Part shown: piece after piece, positions 1-8,590 of the stretch
Numbering within the stretch: position 1 is the first letter of the stretch
Layout: each line of letters starts with the position of its first letter
From: Ferrovibrio sp964218355
GTDB taxonomy: Bacteria > Pseudomonadota > Alphaproteobacteria > Ferrovibrionales > Ferrovibrionaceae
Assembly (NCBI RefSeq): GCF_964218355.1
Contig: NZ_CAXPMC010000009.1
Span: 124,001-188,000, forward strand
Direction of reading: 5' to 3'
DNA: 64,000 nucleotides
Notes under the pieces: generated by a model
What the model was told of the DNA's origin: nothing
Seen by the model: the letters and a program-made list of their open reading frames with translations, nothing else
The model's database searches: none
Position numbers and translations under genes: made by a program

Positions 1-2
1 AG

Positions 3-1238
3 ACCGTGGCGCTGGTCGGCATGAGCGAGAAGGCGCAGGCCGAGGCCACCGCACTGAACGATGTCGCCGAGAAGGCGACGGCCAGCATCGTCACCGCGGG
101 CGACACCGCGCAGGAGCGTTCGGCGCAGCTCAGCGCCGCCGCCGGCAGCGTGGTCGACCGCACGCTGGAACTGCGCAGCACCATCCACGAGCAGGCCGGG
201 GCGCTGAGCGACCTGGCCGGCGAACTGAGCCGCCAGGCCGAGAATATCCGCGAGAATTTCCGCGGCCGCGTGCAGGAACTGGCCGAAGCCTCCGATGCGG
301 CGATCCTCAAGACCGCCAATATCGGCGACAGCTTCCGCCGCCAGGCGCAGGAAGTGGCCCGCGTCTCCGACGAGGCGGTCAACCGCGTCGACCAGGTCGG
401 CACCGCCTTCGATGCCCGTGCCCGCGAGATCAACCTGGCCGTCGGCAATGCCTCGGGCCGCATCGACGATGCCAGCGAGCTGCTGCGCAACCGCACCCGC
501 GAGCTGGCCAACATCGTCGAGGATGCGATGAAGCAGACCGACCGCATGTCGGACGGCTTCCGCCGCCAGGCCGACGAGGTCGATACCCGCGCATCGCGGC
601 TGGGCGAGAAGGTCACCGAGATCGGCGAGCGGCTGACCCGCACCGGCAACGAGTTCGGCGCCGTCACCGACCGCGCCACGGCGCGTGCCGCGGAAACCGC
701 CGAGGTGCTGGCCCGCCGTGCGCAGGAACTGTCCTCGGCCGCGGCCCGCGCCGCCAGCGAGGCGGCCAATGCCGAAGCCAGCCTGAAGGCGGATTCGAAG
801 GCGCTGGCCGAAGCGGCGCGCACCGCCAGCGTCGAGGCCGAGTCCCTGCGCAAGGCGACCCAGGCGCTGCGCGGCGAGCAGTTCCTCAAGACCGCCGCCT
901 TCATCACCGGCCATCTCAACTCGATGGCCATCGACATCACCCGCCTGCTGAACCGCGACCTGTCGGAAGACCTGTGGCGGCGCTATTACAAGGGCGAACG
1001 CGGCCTGTTCACCCGCAAGCTGATCGACCAGCGCGACCTCGACAAGATCCGCGGCAAGTACCAGGACAATGCCGAGTTCCGCGACTTCACCGACCGCTAC
1101 ATCGCCGAGTTCGAGCGCGTGCTGGCCGGTGCCAAGGGCGTCGAGCACGAGGAGCTGCTGACCTCCGCCTTCGTCACGGCGGATATCGGCAAGGTCTACC
1201 TGCTGCTGCGCGAGGCGGTCGGCAAGGCGCGCAGCTGA
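3..1238 (+). CDS. Coiled-coil protein, C-terminal part (5' truncated by window edge)
   Basis: The reading frame is open at the left edge, so this is the C-terminal ~411 residues of a longer protein. Residues 1-290 are an almost uninterrupted run of Ala/Glu/Arg-rich heptad-like repeats (recurring FRRQA, RAxE and ARRAQEL units), as in long coiled coils or apolipoprotein-like repeat proteins. The last ~120 residues are different: a compact, probably globular tail with RRYYKGERGLFTRKL and a helical end. No enzymatic motif is visible. Proteins like this in Alphaproteobacteria are annotated as hypothetical or apolipoprotein-like. A role in envelope or polar organisation is only a guess. The hydratase-like gene follows after 10 bp and may be cotranscribed. 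Confidence 0.8.
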   Translation, partial: TVALVGMSEKAQAEATALNDVAEKATASIVTAGDTAQERSAQLSAAAGSVVDRTLELRSTIHEQAGALSDLAGELSRQAENIRENFRGRVQELAEASDAAILKTANIGDSFRRQAQEVARVSDEAVNRVDQVGTAFDARAREINLAVGNASGRIDDASELLRNRTRELANIVEDAMKQTDRMSDGFRRQADEVDTRASRLGEKVTEIGERLTRTGNEFGAVTDRATARAAETAEVLARRAQELSSAAARAASEAANAEASLKADSKALAEAARTASVEAESLRKATQALRGEQFLKTAAFITGHLNSMAIDITRLLNRDLSEDLWRRYYKGERGLFTRKLIDQRDLDKIRGKYQDNAEFRDFTDRYIAEFERVLAGAKGVEHEELLTSAFVTADIGKVYLLLREAVGKARS

Positions 1239-1248
1239 CGGAGCGGCG

Positions 1249-2124
1249 ATGACCGGGAAACCGGACCTCAGGAACTGGGTCGGCGGCTCGCAGGAAGCCG
1301 CCGATCTCGTTTTGGCGGACCGCAGCGCGGCGCTGGCGGCCGCGCTCGACCAGCCGGCGGACGCGATTGCCGGCGGAGCGATGCTGCCGCCGCTGCGGCA
1401 CTGGCTGCATTTCCAGGAGGTCGTGCCGCGCGGCCGGCTCGGCCGTGACGGGCATCCGGCGCTGGGCGGCTTCCTGCCCGATATCGGTGCTTATTGGGGC
1501 GGCAGTGCCACGCGGCGCATGTGGGCCGGCAGCCGCATCGACCTGCACCGGCCGCTGGTGCTGGGCCAGCCCGCCCGTCGACTGTCGGTGATCGAGGCCA
1601 TCGCGGAGAAGGCGGGCCGCAGCGGCCGGCTGGTCTTCGTGACCGTGCGGCACGAGATTTCCGATCATGCCGGCGTCCTCGCGATCACCGACCGGCACGA
1701 CATCGTCTACCGCGAGGAGAAGGCGGGCCGCGGCAGCGCAGCGCTGCCGACCCCGGAACCGGCACCGGCCGACCATGAATGGGAAGACGGCTTCACGGCC
1801 GACCCGGTGCTGCTGTTCCGCTATTCGGCGCTCACCTTCAACGGCCACCGCATCCATTACGACCGCGACTATGCCCGCGACGTCGAGGGGTATGGCGGCC
1901 TGGTCGTGCACGGGCCGCTGCTGGCGACTCTGCTCTGCGATTTTGCCTGCGGGTTGCGGCCGGGACAGGCATTGTCGGCATTTTCCTTCCGCGGCCGCCG
2001 GCCCGTGCTGGACGGACAGCCCTTCCGCCTGCGGGCGAGGGCGGAAAGCGACGATCGTCTGTCGCTGTGGATCGCCGATGCCGGCAATGCGCTGGCGATG
2101 ACGGCAGAGGCGCGGTTCGGCTGA
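1249..2124 (+). CDS. FAS1-like/MaoC-type dehydratase domain protein (mesaconyl-C4-CoA hydratase-like)
   Basis: This 291-residue protein resembles the double hot-dog acyl-CoA hydratases that include mesaconyl-C4-CoA hydratase and Htd2-type 3-hydroxyacyl dehydratases. The N-terminal half (about 10-150) is the MaoC-like N domain, with LRHWLHF near residue 50. The C-terminal half carries the hydratase-2-like motif HYDRDYARDVEGYGGLVVHG, which holds the catalytic Asp/His region. The start is an ATG preceded by GGAG. It lies 10 bp after the coiled-coil gene and converges on aspA. The exact acyl-CoA substrate cannot be read from the sequence. Branched or methylated dicarboxylyl-CoA and medium-chain 3-hydroxyacyl-CoA are both possible. 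Confidence 0.82.
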   Translation: MTGKPDLRNWVGGSQEAADLVLADRSAALAAALDQPADAIAGGAMLPPLRHWLHFQEVVPRGRLGRDGHPALGGFLPDIGAYWGGSATRRMWAGSRIDLHRPLVLGQPARRLSVIEAIAEKAGRSGRLVFVTVRHEISDHAGVLAITDRHDIVYREEKAGRGSAALPTPEPAPADHEWEDGFTADPVLLFRYSALTFNGHRIHYDRDYARDVEGYGGLVVHGPLLATLLCDFACGLRPGQALSAFSFRGRRPVLDGQPFRLRARAESDDRLSLWIADAGNALAMTAEARFG

Positions 2125-2138
2125 CCGTTGCCGGTCAG
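2121..2138. other. Hairpin at the convergent ends of the hydratase gene and aspA
   Basis: A perfect 7-bp inverted repeat (CTGACCG / CGGTCAG) with a TTGC loop overlaps the hydratase stop codon and lies just beyond the aspA stop. There is no U-tract on either side, so it is not a canonical intrinsic terminator. It may still serve as a transcript-end stabilising hairpin between the two converging genes. Confidence 0.35.
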
Positions 2139-2148
2139 GCGTTGCCAA

Positions 2149-3636
<1,488 letters not shown>

Positions 3637-3731
3637 GATGCTCCTGCCTCGTTGCAAGCGGTCTGGACGACGGGCCCATTCTGCGCTGACGCAACGTCAA
3701 AGCGAAGTCTTTGGTAAAGTTTATTTCGTTG

Positions 3732-3747
3732 AAATCATTAATGATTT
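3732..3747. promoter_or_regulatory. 16-bp perfect palindrome upstream of aspA
   Basis: AAATCATTAATGATTT is a perfect 16-bp palindrome in an AT-rich island between aspA and the next SDR gene, about 95 bp upstream of the aspA start codon. The setting (AT-rich, intergenic, symmetric) suits an operator bound by a dimeric regulator acting on aspA. No regulator is assigned. Confidence 0.5.
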
Positions 3748-3775
3748 TACATGCAAACAAACCAGATCGACGTCT

Positions 3776-4654
3776 CTATACCGTGCGTTGTGCGCGGTCC
3801 TTCGCATTGGTGGCCTCGATCGCGGTGCGGATCTGCTGCCAGTCGGCATCGGACAGCTCGGTCAGGGCGCCGAAACCGCCGGCGCCGTTCAGCCACTGGC
3901 CGCCATCGATGGCGATCACTTCGCCGGTGATATAGCCGACGTCGTCGGCCAGCAGGAAAGCGGCCAGGTTGGCCAGTTCCTCCAGGTTGCCGACCCGCCG
4001 CATCGGGATCGCCCCGATCATCCGGCGCTCGAGTTCCTCGGTCGGTGCCAGCCGCTTGGTCATGCCCTCGGTAGGAAAGGGGCCGGGCGCGATGGCATTC
4101 AGCCGGATGCCCTTCGGACCCCATTCGACGGCCAGCGACTGGGTCATGGCCGCGATGCCCGCCTTGGACATCGCCGAGGGAATGACGAAGGCCGAACCGG
4201 TCCAGACCCAGGTGGTGACGATGGAAACGACGCTGCCGCCGCGGCCTGCGGCAATCCAGCGTTTGCCGGTGGCCTGGGTGACATAGAAGCTGCCATGCAG
4301 CACGATGTTGGCAATGGCATCGAAGCCGCGGGGACTGAGGTCCTCGGTTTTCGCAATGAAATTGCCGGCCGCGTTGTTGACCAGGCTGTCCAGCGGCCCG
4401 TGGTCCTGCCAGATGCGGCCGATCATCTCGTCCACGGCCGCGGCGACGCGGATATCGCAGGGCCATGTGAAGATGCGGCCGCCGGTCCTGCCGGCCAGCT
4501 CGGCGGCGGTATCCTTCAGCACCCCCTCGCGCCGGCCGCAGATATGCAGTTCCGCCCCCAGTTCCATCAGCCGCCCGGCCATGGCCTTGCCCAGCCCGGT
4601 GCCGCCGCCGGTGACGAGGATGCGTTTGCCCTTGAACAGATCCGCGCGGAACAT
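3776..4654 (-). CDS. SDR oxidoreductase, 2,4-dienoyl-CoA reductase-like
   Basis: This 292-residue Rossmann-fold oxidoreductase has the nucleotide-binding glycine motif TGGGTGLGKA (residues 15-24), NNAAG (93-97) and a C-terminal IDGGQWL segment. In place of the usual YxxxK it has SxxxK (S160, K164). That is the arrangement of the dienoyl-CoA reductase (DECR) branch of SDRs, so reduction of 2,4-dienoyl-CoA during oxidation of unsaturated fatty acids is the best guess. The DECR tyrosine 11 residues before that serine is replaced by W149. The start at ATG 4654 follows GGGAGG. It is divergent from the next SDR, with 83 bp between them that contain an inverted repeat. Confidence 0.82.
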   Translation of the reverse strand: MFRADLFKGKRILVTGGGTGLGKAMAGRLMELGAELHICGRREGVLKDTAAELAGRTGGRIFTWPCDIRVAAAVDEMIGRIWQDHGPLDSLVNNAAGNFIAKTEDLSPRGFDAIANIVLHGSFYVTQATGKRWIAAGRGGSVVSIVTTWVWTGSAFVIPSAMSKAGIAAMTQSLAVEWGPKGIRLNAIAPGPFPTEGMTKRLAPTEELERRMIGAIPMRRVGNLEELANLAAFLLADDVGYITGEVIAIDGGQWLNGAGGFGALTELSDADWQQIRTAIEATNAKDRAQRTV

Positions 4655-4679
4655 GAAGCCTCCCTTGCATATGTTCTGG

Positions 4680-4697
4680 CTTTGGATTAGCCCAAAG
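4680..4697. promoter_or_regulatory. Inverted repeat in the divergent SDR promoter region
   Basis: CTTTGG-N6-CCAAAG is a perfect 6-bp inverted repeat lying between two divergent SDR genes (starts at 4654 and 4738). Its position suits an operator controlling one or both genes. No cognate regulator lies next to it. Confidence 0.4.
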
Positions 4698-4737
4698 ACG
4701 AAGAAGAAGATCAACCCCGCAGAGGAAAGCCCGCATC

Positions 4738-5511
4738 ATGGACCTGCAACTGACCGGCAAAGTCGCCATCATCACCGGGGCCAGCAAGGGCATCGGCCGT
4801 GCCATTGCCGAAACCCTGGCCGCCGAAGGCATGAAGCTGGTGCTGGCGGCGCGGTCGCGCGAGCTGCTCGACGGACTGGCGGGCAGCCTGGCGACCGACT
4901 GTCTGGTGCAGGCGGTCGACCTGCGCGACCCGGCGGCGCCGGCGGCACTGGTGGCGGCAGCCGTGCAGCGCTTCGGCGGCATCGACCTGCTGGTGAACAA
5001 TGCCGGTGCCACCAAGCGCGGGGATTTCATGACCCTGACCGACGACGACTGGGCAGACGGCTTTGCCCTGAAATTCTTCGGCGCCATGCGCCTCAGCCGG
5101 GCGGCTTGGCCCCAGCTGGCGGCGCGGCAGGGCAGTATCGTCAGCATCGTCGGCGTCGGCGGCCGCACCGGCAGTGCGGAATTCGCCATCGGCGGCGCGG
5201 TCAATGCCGCCTGCATGAACCTGACCAAGGTGCTGGCCGACCGCGGGATCACGGATGGCGTGCGCGTCAATGTGATCAACCCCGGTGCGATCGCCACCGA
5301 ACGGCTGCTGGTGCGTATCCGCAGCTTTGCCCAGGAACAGGGGATCGACGAGGCCGAGGCGGCCCGGCGGCTGCCGCGGGCGATGAATGTCGCCCGGTTC
5401 GGCGAGCCCGCTGAGATTGCGCAGGCTGTCGCCTTTCTCGCCTCTCCCCGGGCCGCCTATGTCCAGGGGGCCATCCTGGACGTCGATGGCGGCGTGACCC
5501 GGACCCTGTGA
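4738..5511 (+). CDS. SDR-family protein lacking the catalytic Ser-Tyr-Lys
   Basis: This 257-residue protein has the fold signatures of a classical short-chain dehydrogenase: TGASKGIG (13-20) for nucleotide binding, NNAG (87-90), and a C-terminal DVDGG. At the positions where the catalytic Ser, Tyr and Lys should be (spacing 13 and 4) it has G139, G152 and N156, within the segment FAIGGAVNAA. It probably binds NAD(P) but may not be a conventional dehydrogenase. A start at ATG 4738 follows AGAGGAAAG. It is divergent from the dienoyl-CoA-reductase-like SDR, which suggests a shared acyl-CoA or aromatic degradation context. The function is unknown. Confidence 0.85.
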   Translation: MDLQLTGKVAIITGASKGIGRAIAETLAAEGMKLVLAARSRELLDGLAGSLATDCLVQAVDLRDPAAPAALVAAAVQRFGGIDLLVNNAGATKRGDFMTLTDDDWADGFALKFFGAMRLSRAAWPQLAARQGSIVSIVGVGGRTGSAEFAIGGAVNAACMNLTKVLADRGITDGVRVNVINPGAIATERLLVRIRSFAQEQGIDEAEAARRLPRAMNVARFGEPAEIAQAVAFLASPRAAYVQGAILDVDGGVTRTL

Positions 5512-5543
5512 GCCCGGAACTCTATTGATTTTTTCGCGCCGGA

Positions 5544-6125
5544 ATGCCACTCGGAGGCATGCGGATCAGTTCGTTCATATCGGGGGTTCCGGGATTCCGG
5601 CCGGGGACAGGATGCCTTGGGCTGGCGGTCCTGCTGCTGGCCCTGCTGCTGGCGCGAGGGGCTGTGGCAGACACGCTGCCCCAGCCCGGCGACGCGGTGG
5701 TTCTGACGGTGGCCGGCAAGATCAGCCGCAGCAACGGCCAGGATGCGGCCGGCCGGCCGGAGGCCCGGTTTGATCTGGCCATGCTGCAGCATCTGGGGAT
5801 CACCGAATTCGTTACGGCGACGCCGTGGCACCGGGGCCGGGTGCGTTTCGAGGGCGTGCTGGTGCGGCGGCTGCTGGAAGAGGTCGGGGCAAGCGGCGAC
5901 CGGCTCTATGCCGTGGCGCATAACGAATACACGGCCAATATTCCACGCGACGATGCCGTCCGTTACGACATGATCCTGGCGCTGCGCGCCAATGGCCACC
6001 AGCTCGGGCTGCGCGACAAGGGACCGGTTTTCATCGTCTATCCCTATGATACCGACGCAGCGCTGCGGTCGGATGTCATGTATTCCCGTTCGGTCTGGCA
6101 ATTGCGGCGGCTGGAAATCCAGTGA
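5544..6125 (+). CDS. Periplasmic SUOX-like (molybdopterin oxidoreductase-type) domain protein
   Basis: The 193-residue product has an N-terminal hydrophobic signal (about residues 24-42, ending ARGAVA) and an exported domain of about 150 residues. That domain resembles the oxidoreductase molybdopterin-binding (SUOX) fold: HNEYTANIP, DKGPVFIVYPYD and a terminal YSRSVWQLRRLEI. The only cysteine (C24) is in the signal sequence, so the Mo-ligating cysteine of true molybdoenzymes is missing. The stop overlaps the GTG start of the following histidine kinase (GTGA), so the two are translationally coupled. It may be a ligand-binding partner of the kinase rather than an enzyme. An alternative start is the ATG at 5559. 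Confidence 0.78.
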   Translation: MPLGGMRISSFISGVPGFRPGTGCLGLAVLLLALLLARGAVADTLPQPGDAVVLTVAGKISRSNGQDAAGRPEARFDLAMLQHLGITEFVTATPWHRGRVRFEGVLVRRLLEEVGASGDRLYAVAHNEYTANIPRDDAVRYDMILALRANGHQLGLRDKGPVFIVYPYDTDAALRSDVMYSRSVWQLRRLEIQ

Positions 6126-7570
6126 CGTCGCAATCCGCCGGTCTCCGCAGGGTCATGGCGCGCTCCGGCGATCTGGGTGGTGCCGGGCGGCGTTTCGTGC
6201 TGGTGCTGGTGGCGACGGTGATCGGCCTGTCCGGCGTGCTGGCGGCCTATTTCTATGCCCAGCAGCGGGAATACAACCGCTTCTCATTCCAGAATATCGT
6301 CTGGGAGGGGGCGCAGATCCGCAACGAACACCAGGCTTTCCGTGCCGCCCTGCTGGAGCTGCTGATCGGTGCGGCCGGTGCCTCGCCGGAAGAAGTGCAG
6401 CGCCGGTATGACATCCTGTACGGTCGGCTGACCCTGCTGGGCGAGAGCCGTGCCGCCGAGACCTACAATGCCGAGCCGATGCTGCGTCAGCTGCTGGCAC
6501 GCATCGATCCTGAAGTCCGGGCATGGGAGGCACCGCTGGCATCCTTCCTGCGCGAGGGCAGGCGAGACAGCGGCGAAGCGGTAGCCGAGGCCGCGCGGCG
6601 CCTCGATCCGGATTTCAGTGCCTTTGCTTCCGACGTGAACATGATCGGCATGAAGCGGATCGACGAGGCCCGGCAGCGCCTGAACCGCCTCTACAACATC
6701 CTGATCGGGGTGGCGGCCCTGACTTGGATGCTGGTTTTCGGTTTTGCCTTCGTGCTGATGCGCCAGTTGCGCGAGACGGAAAGCGCCCATGCGGAACTGG
6801 CCGGGCTGACCTCGGATCTCGAGCAGGCCCGCCGTCTGGCCGAGGAGGCCAACCGCGCCAAGTCGAATTTCCTTGCCACCATGAGCCATGAACTGCGCAC
6901 TCCGCTGAATGCCATCATCGGCTTTGCCGACATCATGCGACAGCGACTGTTCGGGCCGGTCGGCAGCGACCGCTATACTGGCTATATCGAGGGCATTGTC
7001 ACCAGCGGTGAGCATCTTCTGGCCCTGATCAACGACGTGCTCGACATGTCGCGCATCGAAGCCGGCCGGCTCGAGCTGGCCGAAGAGGATGTGAGGCTCG
7101 ATCTGGCAATCGAGGAAGCGGCGGCGCTCGTGGCGGTCACCGCGGACAGCAAGGGTATCCAGCTGCGGCGGGCGGTTCCCGCCGGCCTGCCTGCGATTCA
7201 TGCCGATCCTCGGGTCCTGCGCCAGATGCTGCTCAATCTCCTCAGCAATGCGATCAAGTTCACCCCGGAGGGCGGCCAGGTCGAGGTGGCTGCCGCCCTG
7301 CTGAGCGATGGCGATGTTGCCATCCGGGTCCGCGACACCGGTATAGGCATGTCGGATGCGCAGCTGCATCGGGTTTTCGAGCCGTTTTCCCATGACGATT
7401 CGATGCGGGCGCGCGAGATGGGCGGCACCGGCCTTGGCCTGCCGATCACTCGCCGGCTGATCGAACTGCATGGCGGCCGCATCCAGCTGGCCAGCCGCAA
7501 AAGCGCGGGAACCACGGCGACGCTGATTTTTCCGGCTGCACGGACCCGCCCGCTGGCGGGAGCGGCGTGA
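6122..7570 (+). CDS. Membrane sensor histidine kinase
   Basis: This 482-residue transmembrane kinase has TM1 at about 25-46, a periplasmic sensor region of ~145 residues without a recognised domain, TM2 at about 191-214 and a short coiled-coil linker. A HisKA domain follows with the phospho-acceptor H256 in MSHELRTPLNA. The HATPase domain shows N-box LLNLLSNAIKF (near 370-380), G1 DTGIGM (405-410) and G2 GGTGLGL (434-440). It starts at a GTG overlapping the stop of the SUOX-like gene, and its own stop overlaps the next GTG. No response regulator lies nearby, so its partner is encoded elsewhere. The periplasmic neighbour may supply the signal. Confidence 0.93.
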   Translation: MTSQSAGLRRVMARSGDLGGAGRRFVLVLVATVIGLSGVLAAYFYAQQREYNRFSFQNIVWEGAQIRNEHQAFRAALLELLIGAAGASPEEVQRRYDILYGRLTLLGESRAAETYNAEPMLRQLLARIDPEVRAWEAPLASFLREGRRDSGEAVAEAARRLDPDFSAFASDVNMIGMKRIDEARQRLNRLYNILIGVAALTWMLVFGFAFVLMRQLRETESAHAELAGLTSDLEQARRLAEEANRAKSNFLATMSHELRTPLNAIIGFADIMRQRLFGPVGSDRYTGYIEGIVTSGEHLLALINDVLDMSRIEAGRLELAEEDVRLDLAIEEAAALVAVTADSKGIQLRRAVPAGLPAIHADPRVLRQMLLNLLSNAIKFTPEGGQVEVAAALLSDGDVAIRVRDTGIGMSDAQLHRVFEPFSHDDSMRAREMGGTGLGLPITRRLIELHGGRIQLASRKSAGTTATLIFPAARTRPLAGAA

Positions 7571-8583
7571 GGGGCGGTCGGTACCTCGTTCCTTTCCTGC
7601 TGCTGGCCCTGCTGGCGGCCTGTGCGCCGCGGCTGCAGCCGCCGGGAGAGCCGGCCGGACCGGCGGTGCTCGATCCGGCCGCCGACAGCTGGCAGGCAGA
7701 TGACGGGTGGGTTCTGCCGCTGCGCAGGTGGCTGCCCGATGGGCCGCCGGCCGTGGTGATCCTGGCCCTGCACGGATTCAATGACTATGGCATGGCCTTT
7801 GCCGAGCCCGCTGCCTGGTGGGCGGACCGCGGCATCGCCACATACGCGCCGGACCAGCGCGGGTTCGGTGCCGCACCCTATCGCGGCCTCTGGGCCGGCG
7901 GGACACGCATGATCCGGGACGCGGCCGATCTGACCCGCCTGCTGCGGCAGCGCTATCCCGGCCGGCCGCTCTACTGGCTCGGCGAGAGCATGGGCGGCGC
8001 CCTGGCGCTGGCGGCCTGGCAGCAGGCGGAGGATGTCAGGCCCGATGGCATGATCCTGTCGGCGCCGGCCGTCTGGGGGCGGGACAGCATGCCATTGCTG
8101 TATCGCCTGTCGCTGTGGCTGGCCGCCCATACGATTCCCTGGAAGACCTTCACCGGCCAGGGACTGAATGTGCAGGCATCGGACAACATTCCGATGCTGC
8201 GCCGGCTGTCGCGCGACCCGCAGGTGATCAAGGCCACCCGGGTGGACGCGATTCACGGCCTGGTCGATCTGATGGACATGGCGGCGGCCAGCCGGCCGGC
8301 GGGGCTACCCGTGCTGCTGCTTTACGGGGCGAAGGACGAGATCATCCCGCGGCAGCCCGTTGCCCGCTATGTCGATGCCCTGCGCAGCGATGCACCGGCC
8401 GGCCTGCGCATTGCCGTCTACCCCGAAGGCTGGCATATGCTGCTGCGCGACCTGCAGGCCGAGACGGTCTGGCGGGATATCGCGGCCTGGATTGCCGATC
8501 CGGTGCGTGCCCCCCTGCCGTCCGGCGCGGAAAGCCATGTCCGGATGCTGCTGGCGCCTGCGGTCTCCGCCGAAGGGCGCTGA
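7567..8583 (+). CDS. Alpha/beta-hydrolase lipoprotein (lysophospholipase/monoacylglycerol lipase-like)
   Basis: The 338-residue product starts at a GTG that overlaps the kinase stop. Its N-terminus is a lipoprotein signal with lipobox L16-A-A-C19, so it should be anchored in the envelope. The hydrolase core has LHGF (oxyanion region, near 68-71), the nucleophile elbow GESMG with S141, a downstream acid in LLLYGAKDEIIP and a His in EGWHMLLRD. This pattern matches serine hydrolases of the Hydrolase_4 type that act on monoacylglycerols or lysophospholipids. Its coupling with the kinase and the SUOX-like protein suggests a joint role in envelope sensing or maintenance. Confidence 0.87.
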   Translation: MRGGRYLVPFLLLALLAACAPRLQPPGEPAGPAVLDPAADSWQADDGWVLPLRRWLPDGPPAVVILALHGFNDYGMAFAEPAAWWADRGIATYAPDQRGFGAAPYRGLWAGGTRMIRDAADLTRLLRQRYPGRPLYWLGESMGGALALAAWQQAEDVRPDGMILSAPAVWGRDSMPLLYRLSLWLAAHTIPWKTFTGQGLNVQASDNIPMLRRLSRDPQVIKATRVDAIHGLVDLMDMAAASRPAGLPVLLLYGAKDEIIPRQPVARYVDALRSDAPAGLRIAVYPEGWHMLLRDLQAETVWRDIAAWIADPVRAPLPSGAESHVRMLLAPAVSAEGR

Positions 8584-8590
8584 GCGCCGG

